Of a stretch of 15,789 nt of DNA, positions 13,512 through 15,789 are shown one piece after another. The notes beneath the pieces are model-generated. The model had not been told where the DNA came from, searched no databases, and was given only the letters and a program-made list of their open reading frames with translations. A program made the position numbers and the translations under genes. The stretch lies in contig JAJYZD010000064.1 of assembly GCA_021800315.1 (NCBI GenBank), forward strand, positions 1 to 15,789, given 5' to 3'. This DNA comes from Bacillota bacterium. Lineage in GTDB: Bacteria; Bacillota; Desulfotomaculia; Desulfotomaculales; JAJYZD01. The first letter of the stretch is position 1. Every line of letters begins with the position of its first letter.

Positions 13512-13950
13512 TCAGGTTGCCAGGCCGGCCGTGGTGATGGACACGGTTCCGAGCACGGCGGTCCAGGCCGCCTGATCCTGGTCGAACGTGGCAACAGTCG
13601 CTTCCCCACCGAACAAATAGACATTCTGGCCGGATTGGGTCAAATAGAATACCGATTTTTCGTCAATGAAACCTATCGTTGCCGTAAACGTGATCGCCAC
13701 GGCCGGGAGGTGGTCTATCTCCGTGTCCTGGGTCGATAACACCGTTACATTGGTGATTGGCACGTTGTAACCGTCGGGCGTGGTGTTATTGAGTTGGCTG
13801 ATTATCAACTTACCTAGCGCATCCAGCGGCATCGGATTGGCGGACGGCGCCGGGAGTACATCGCTTCCGAGATTGGAGACGTCGAGCGGCGCCGAACAGG
13901 ATGAAGTTCACCAGTGTCGCCACGCACAGGAGATATTGGATCTTTTTCAA
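13512..13950 (-). pseudogene. Secreted protein gene with apparent frameshift after the signal peptide
   Basis: In one minus-strand frame, a TTG at 13950 preceded by GAAAGGGGG encodes (L/M)KKIQYLLCVATLVNFILFG, a good signal peptide. The next segment that reads as protein is one base out of frame: SAPLDVSNLGSDVLPAPSAN, then PMPLDALGKLIISQLNN, running to the stop at 13512. The two parts join near 13895-13900 (TTCGGCGCCGCTCGAC) by removing one G. An ATG at 13832 would give only a 106-residue protein without a signal. The mature part (about 125 residues, rich in Thr/Val and predicted beta strands) is not recognised. A real frameshift, a sequencing error or recoding are all possible. Confidence 0.55.
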
Positions 13951-14279
13951 ACCGTGGCCCCCTTTCCCGAATCCACCCGATCAGCCCTTATCCCTGACGT
14001 CCGGAAGACGCCGTACCGATACAAATCTTATGCTTCGCATCCCGGCCCCGTAACCAGGTGTTTCCTAATCACTATCGGCCTTGTCGCCCAATTTCTGGAG
14101 GGGCCGCTCAAAGAAAGTTTTGATCCCGGTTGTCGGCCGTTGATCGGCGGCGCTACCCGCGAACTGGTCCGTACTGGGCCGGCCAGGATAGCAAGGCTGA
14201 ACCGCCAACGCATGACGAACGGCGGCCCCCGTTCCAAGGGAGCCGCCGGCTTGGATCAGGCGCCTGGGCTGGTAGAAGC
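13951..14279. other. Gene-free stretch between the secreted-protein gene and the TnpB fragment
   Basis: Several frames are open but none resembles a protein family. A hairpin GGCGGC...GCCGCC is at about 14220-14246. The missing N-terminal half of the TnpB-related gene is not found here in any frame, so the truncation point lies close to 14280. Confidence 0.45.
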
Positions 14280-15008
14280 AGGCCTACGGCATTAGGGGAT
14301 GCCTTATCCCGAACTCCCTACCGGTTTGTGAAACGGGCAGGCCGCTGGTACGTTTACGCGAGTCTGGAGCGCAATGACCCCGCCCCGGCAACGAGACGGG
14401 ATAACGGAGCGCTCGGTATGGACCTGAACTACGGTTTCCTGGCGGTGGCTGAAGTAGACCGCTTCGGCAATCCCCTGGCTGAATGGAATATTCCCGTGCC
14501 GATGCGCGACCGCACGGCGAACCAGATCAACGCCGCCCTGGGCGACGCGTTGAAAGAAGTCATGGAGTTGGCTGTCGCCGGGAACAAGCCGGTGGTGATG
14601 GAATCCCTGGACTGCGATAAGAAGAAACGTTCCCTCGGTGAGAAGGGCGGCCGTTATTCCCGGATGCTCTCGGGACTGGTTTATGCAAAGTACCACAAGA
14701 TGGCCGAATCGGCGGCGGGCCGGGCGGCGGTGGACCTGATTCCGAAGAATCCGTTCGCCACGTCGGCGGCTGGTCAGGTGAAATTCATGCGCCGGTACGG
14801 TCTCGGTTCGCACGGCGCCGCGGCCTGCATGATTGCCCGCCGGGGACTGGGTTTCAATCTGGAGGGCCCCGCCGCGAGCGGCGCCATGATCCTGCCGGAC
14901 CGCCTGCGCGTAAAGCGCGGAGTCTATTGGCTCCAGGTATGCAGGCGTCTTAAGACAGTGCGGTTCGGAAACAGAATAAGCTTATTGTATGCCGACAGTG
15001 ATATTTGA
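14280..15008 (+). pseudogene. tnpB: 5'-truncated TnpB-related protein gene (IS200/IS605 accessory type without zinc ribbon)
   Basis: Homology begins at TALGDALSRTPYRFVKRAG and runs to the stop at 15006-15008, about 242 residues. LGMDLNYGFLAVAEVDRFGN carries the RuvC-I Asp; VVMESLDCDKKK carries the RuvC-II Glu. The third motif region is NPFATSAAGQVKFMRRYGLG then SHGAAACMIARRGLGF, the form of the TnpB-related family (NPAYTSxIGxxKxxxRYGLSxHxAAAxVIARR). In this form the CxxC zinc ribbon and the DxNAA catalytic Asp of classical TnpB are absent. The N-terminal half (about 200 or more residues) is missing: the frame stays open to 14130 but without resemblance. No start with a ribosome binding site is seen. 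Probably non-functional, though the C-terminal core is intact. Confidence 0.78.
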
Positions 15009-15055
15009 TCCTTCTCCTTTCTGCGCCGGTGAATCCGGGCAACGGTAGCGGCACG

Positions 15056-15072
15056 ACCCACCTACGGTGGGT
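15056..15072. repeat. ACCCACC-TAC-GGTGGGT hairpin
   Basis: A perfect 7-bp stem with a 3-base loop, 48 bases after the TnpB fragment. Same stem as the inner part of the 11445-11479 hairpin. Confidence 0.65.
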
Positions 15073-15396
15073 ACCCCGTCCGGACAACCGCGAGTATGAC
15101 CGGAACCACGTGCAACTATCGGTCCGGAGGTAACCGGCGCAAGAACGCAGCATGCTCAAACAGGGCGGTTGGGGCGGGAGACGGCGTATTGCCGGACAAA
15201 AGAACGTTTCCCATCCTTTCAGGCACCGGCTGGATGAACCGGATGGATCCTTCGTCCGGGGAAGTACGGCCCTGACTGTGACCGATTCGTTAAAACCTGC
15301 TTGCGGGTGCGAGTCTGCGGGCGGCGCGGATGAGTCGGTTCCAACGGCGGGTGTGACTCCCGTCAGCGAATCGCGGGGAAAACCGTTCGCTGGGGC

Positions 15397-15415
15397 ACCC
15401 ACCCGAAGGGTGGGT
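15397..15415. repeat. ACCCACCC-GAA-GGGTGGGT hairpin
   Basis: A perfect 8-bp stem with a 3-base loop; no T-run follows (CATCGGTC). Related to the hairpins at 11445 and 15056. Confidence 0.65.
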
Positions 15416-15560
15416 CATCGGTCAAAGATAGTCTATTCGCAGCAAACCTTTGGCCGTTACGTGCCATCGTAGCTTAATCATAGTAAAACGCAGTATTGTA
15501 CATGCTTGTCCATGTGCTTAGGAACGGTTTACGGCAGGCGGGATATTAACAAAGGTCATA

Positions 15561-15789
15561 GATCCCACGGCTAAAGCCGTGGGCTTGTGGAGGACACTCA
15601 ACAAGCTTACGTCTTTTGACGGGAAAGCGGCATGAGTTGCCTTCGGGCACAACCTTACCGCGCTATGACCCGCCTCAGTGTGGGAGCCGATGGACTAGGC
15701 GATTGAACCACGCTACGTTGGGAAGGTCATCGCACCTTGGGATGCTTCTCTAGTCCCATGCCCTGTGGCACGGCGTTAAAAGCGAGCGG
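15561..15789 (+). ncRNA. HEARO / IscB omega RNA, 3' end at or beyond window edge
   Basis: This stretch is densely structured and has no ORF. Stems visible in order: CCCACGGC-TAAA-GCCGTGGG (15564-15583); GCGG...CCGC enclosing TTGCC-TTCG-GGCAcAA (about 15627-15661); ATGACC...GGTCAT enclosing CGCCT...AGGCG (about 15664-15730); GCACCTTGGGAT...CTAGTCCC; TGCC-CTGT-GGCA. The string GCACC(C/T)TGGGAT followed by (C/T)AGTCCC, and the purine-rich end GTTAAAAGCGAGCGG, match the HEARO RNAs that precede iscB genes and serve as the guide scaffold (omega RNA) of the IscB nuclease. An iscB gene is therefore expected to start just past base 15789 on the plus strand. The guide would be the 15 or so bases upstream of the scaffold's 5' end. 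Confidence 0.75.

Larger units (their letters stand above)
15009..15560. other. Gene-free, hairpin-rich stretch after the TnpB fragment
   Basis: No gene is supported. A frame open from 15152 to 15472 has no recognisable family. The stretch contains GGTAGCG followed by the ACCCACC-TAC-GGTGGGT hairpin (15056-15072) and ACCCACCC-GAA-GGGTGGGT (15397-15415). These are plausible structured ends of the TnpB element or traces of its omega RNA, which in this superfamily overlaps the 3' end of tnpB. AT-rich DNA from 15420 to 15500 may contain the promoter of the RNA that follows. Confidence 0.4.

Noticed and set aside
13780..14295. 171-codon plus-strand ORF before the TnpB fragment, considered as its missing N-terminus
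   Set aside because: Frame differs and the translation has no resemblance to TnpB N-terminal domains; part is antisense to the signal peptide gene.
15152..15472. 106-codon plus-strand ORF after the TnpB fragment
   Set aside because: No ribosome binding site and no recognisable family; it spans hairpins typical of element ends.
9636..15583. Recurring hairpins considered as a CRISPR array
   Set aside because: They are few, far apart, unevenly spaced and not separated by uniform spacers.

Overview
The window looks like a chromosomal segment from a GC-rich, spore-forming, anaerobic Bacillota member, probably Desulfotomaculum/Pelotomaculum-like. This is inferred from the DUF2344 gene followed by RNase E/G with a C-terminal TRAM-like domain, the high GC of the core genes, and the family resemblance of several proteins. 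No rRNA or tRNA gene and no CRISPR array was seen.

Layout. 1-2.5 kb: conserved core, with the 3' part of a DUF2344 gene and a complete RNase E/G gene closed by a textbook intrinsic terminator. 2.55-5.2 kb: a previously easy-to-miss cluster of very small genes. Five intact ORFs of exactly 39 codons plus one frameshifted copy encode glycine-rich N-termini followed by one very hydrophobic segment. They form three two-gene modules with recurring promoter-like boxes (ACACAA, 13 nt, CATAnnAT) and strong GGAGGTG-stem hairpins after the last gene of each module. An AT-rich HAD phosphatase gene sits between modules 1 and 2. 5.26-7.44 kb (minus strand): a two-gene operon of an amidohydrolase and a condensation-domain-like acyltransferase. 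7.7-9.56 kb: a stand-alone undecaprenyl diphosphate synthase-like gene converging on, and overlapping, a YghO-like GNAT acetyltransferase gene. 9.6-10.6 kb: hairpins, the decayed end of a PEP-utilising enzyme gene, and a GbsR/MarR-type regulator.

10.6-15.8 kb is an accessory region rich in debris of IS200/IS605-superfamily elements: a TnpA (Y1 transposase) tail, a 129-nt imperfect palindrome, an IscB C-terminal relic on the minus strand with a detached element-end hairpin upstream of it, and a 5'-truncated TnpB-related gene. At the right edge is a large structured RNA region that I read as a HEARO/IscB omega RNA, whose iscB gene should start just beyond the window. Embedded in this debris is an intact, AT-richer two-gene cassette (DUF6978-like plus DUF1828/DUF1829) with strong ribosome binding sites, possibly a defence or toxin-antitoxin-like unit, and a frameshifted secreted-protein gene.

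The most novel signals are the 39-residue microprotein array with its own regulatory grammar, and the co-occurrence of IscB, TnpB and TnpA traces with an apparently intact HEARO RNA. All family assignments come from reading motifs by eye; no database search was made.
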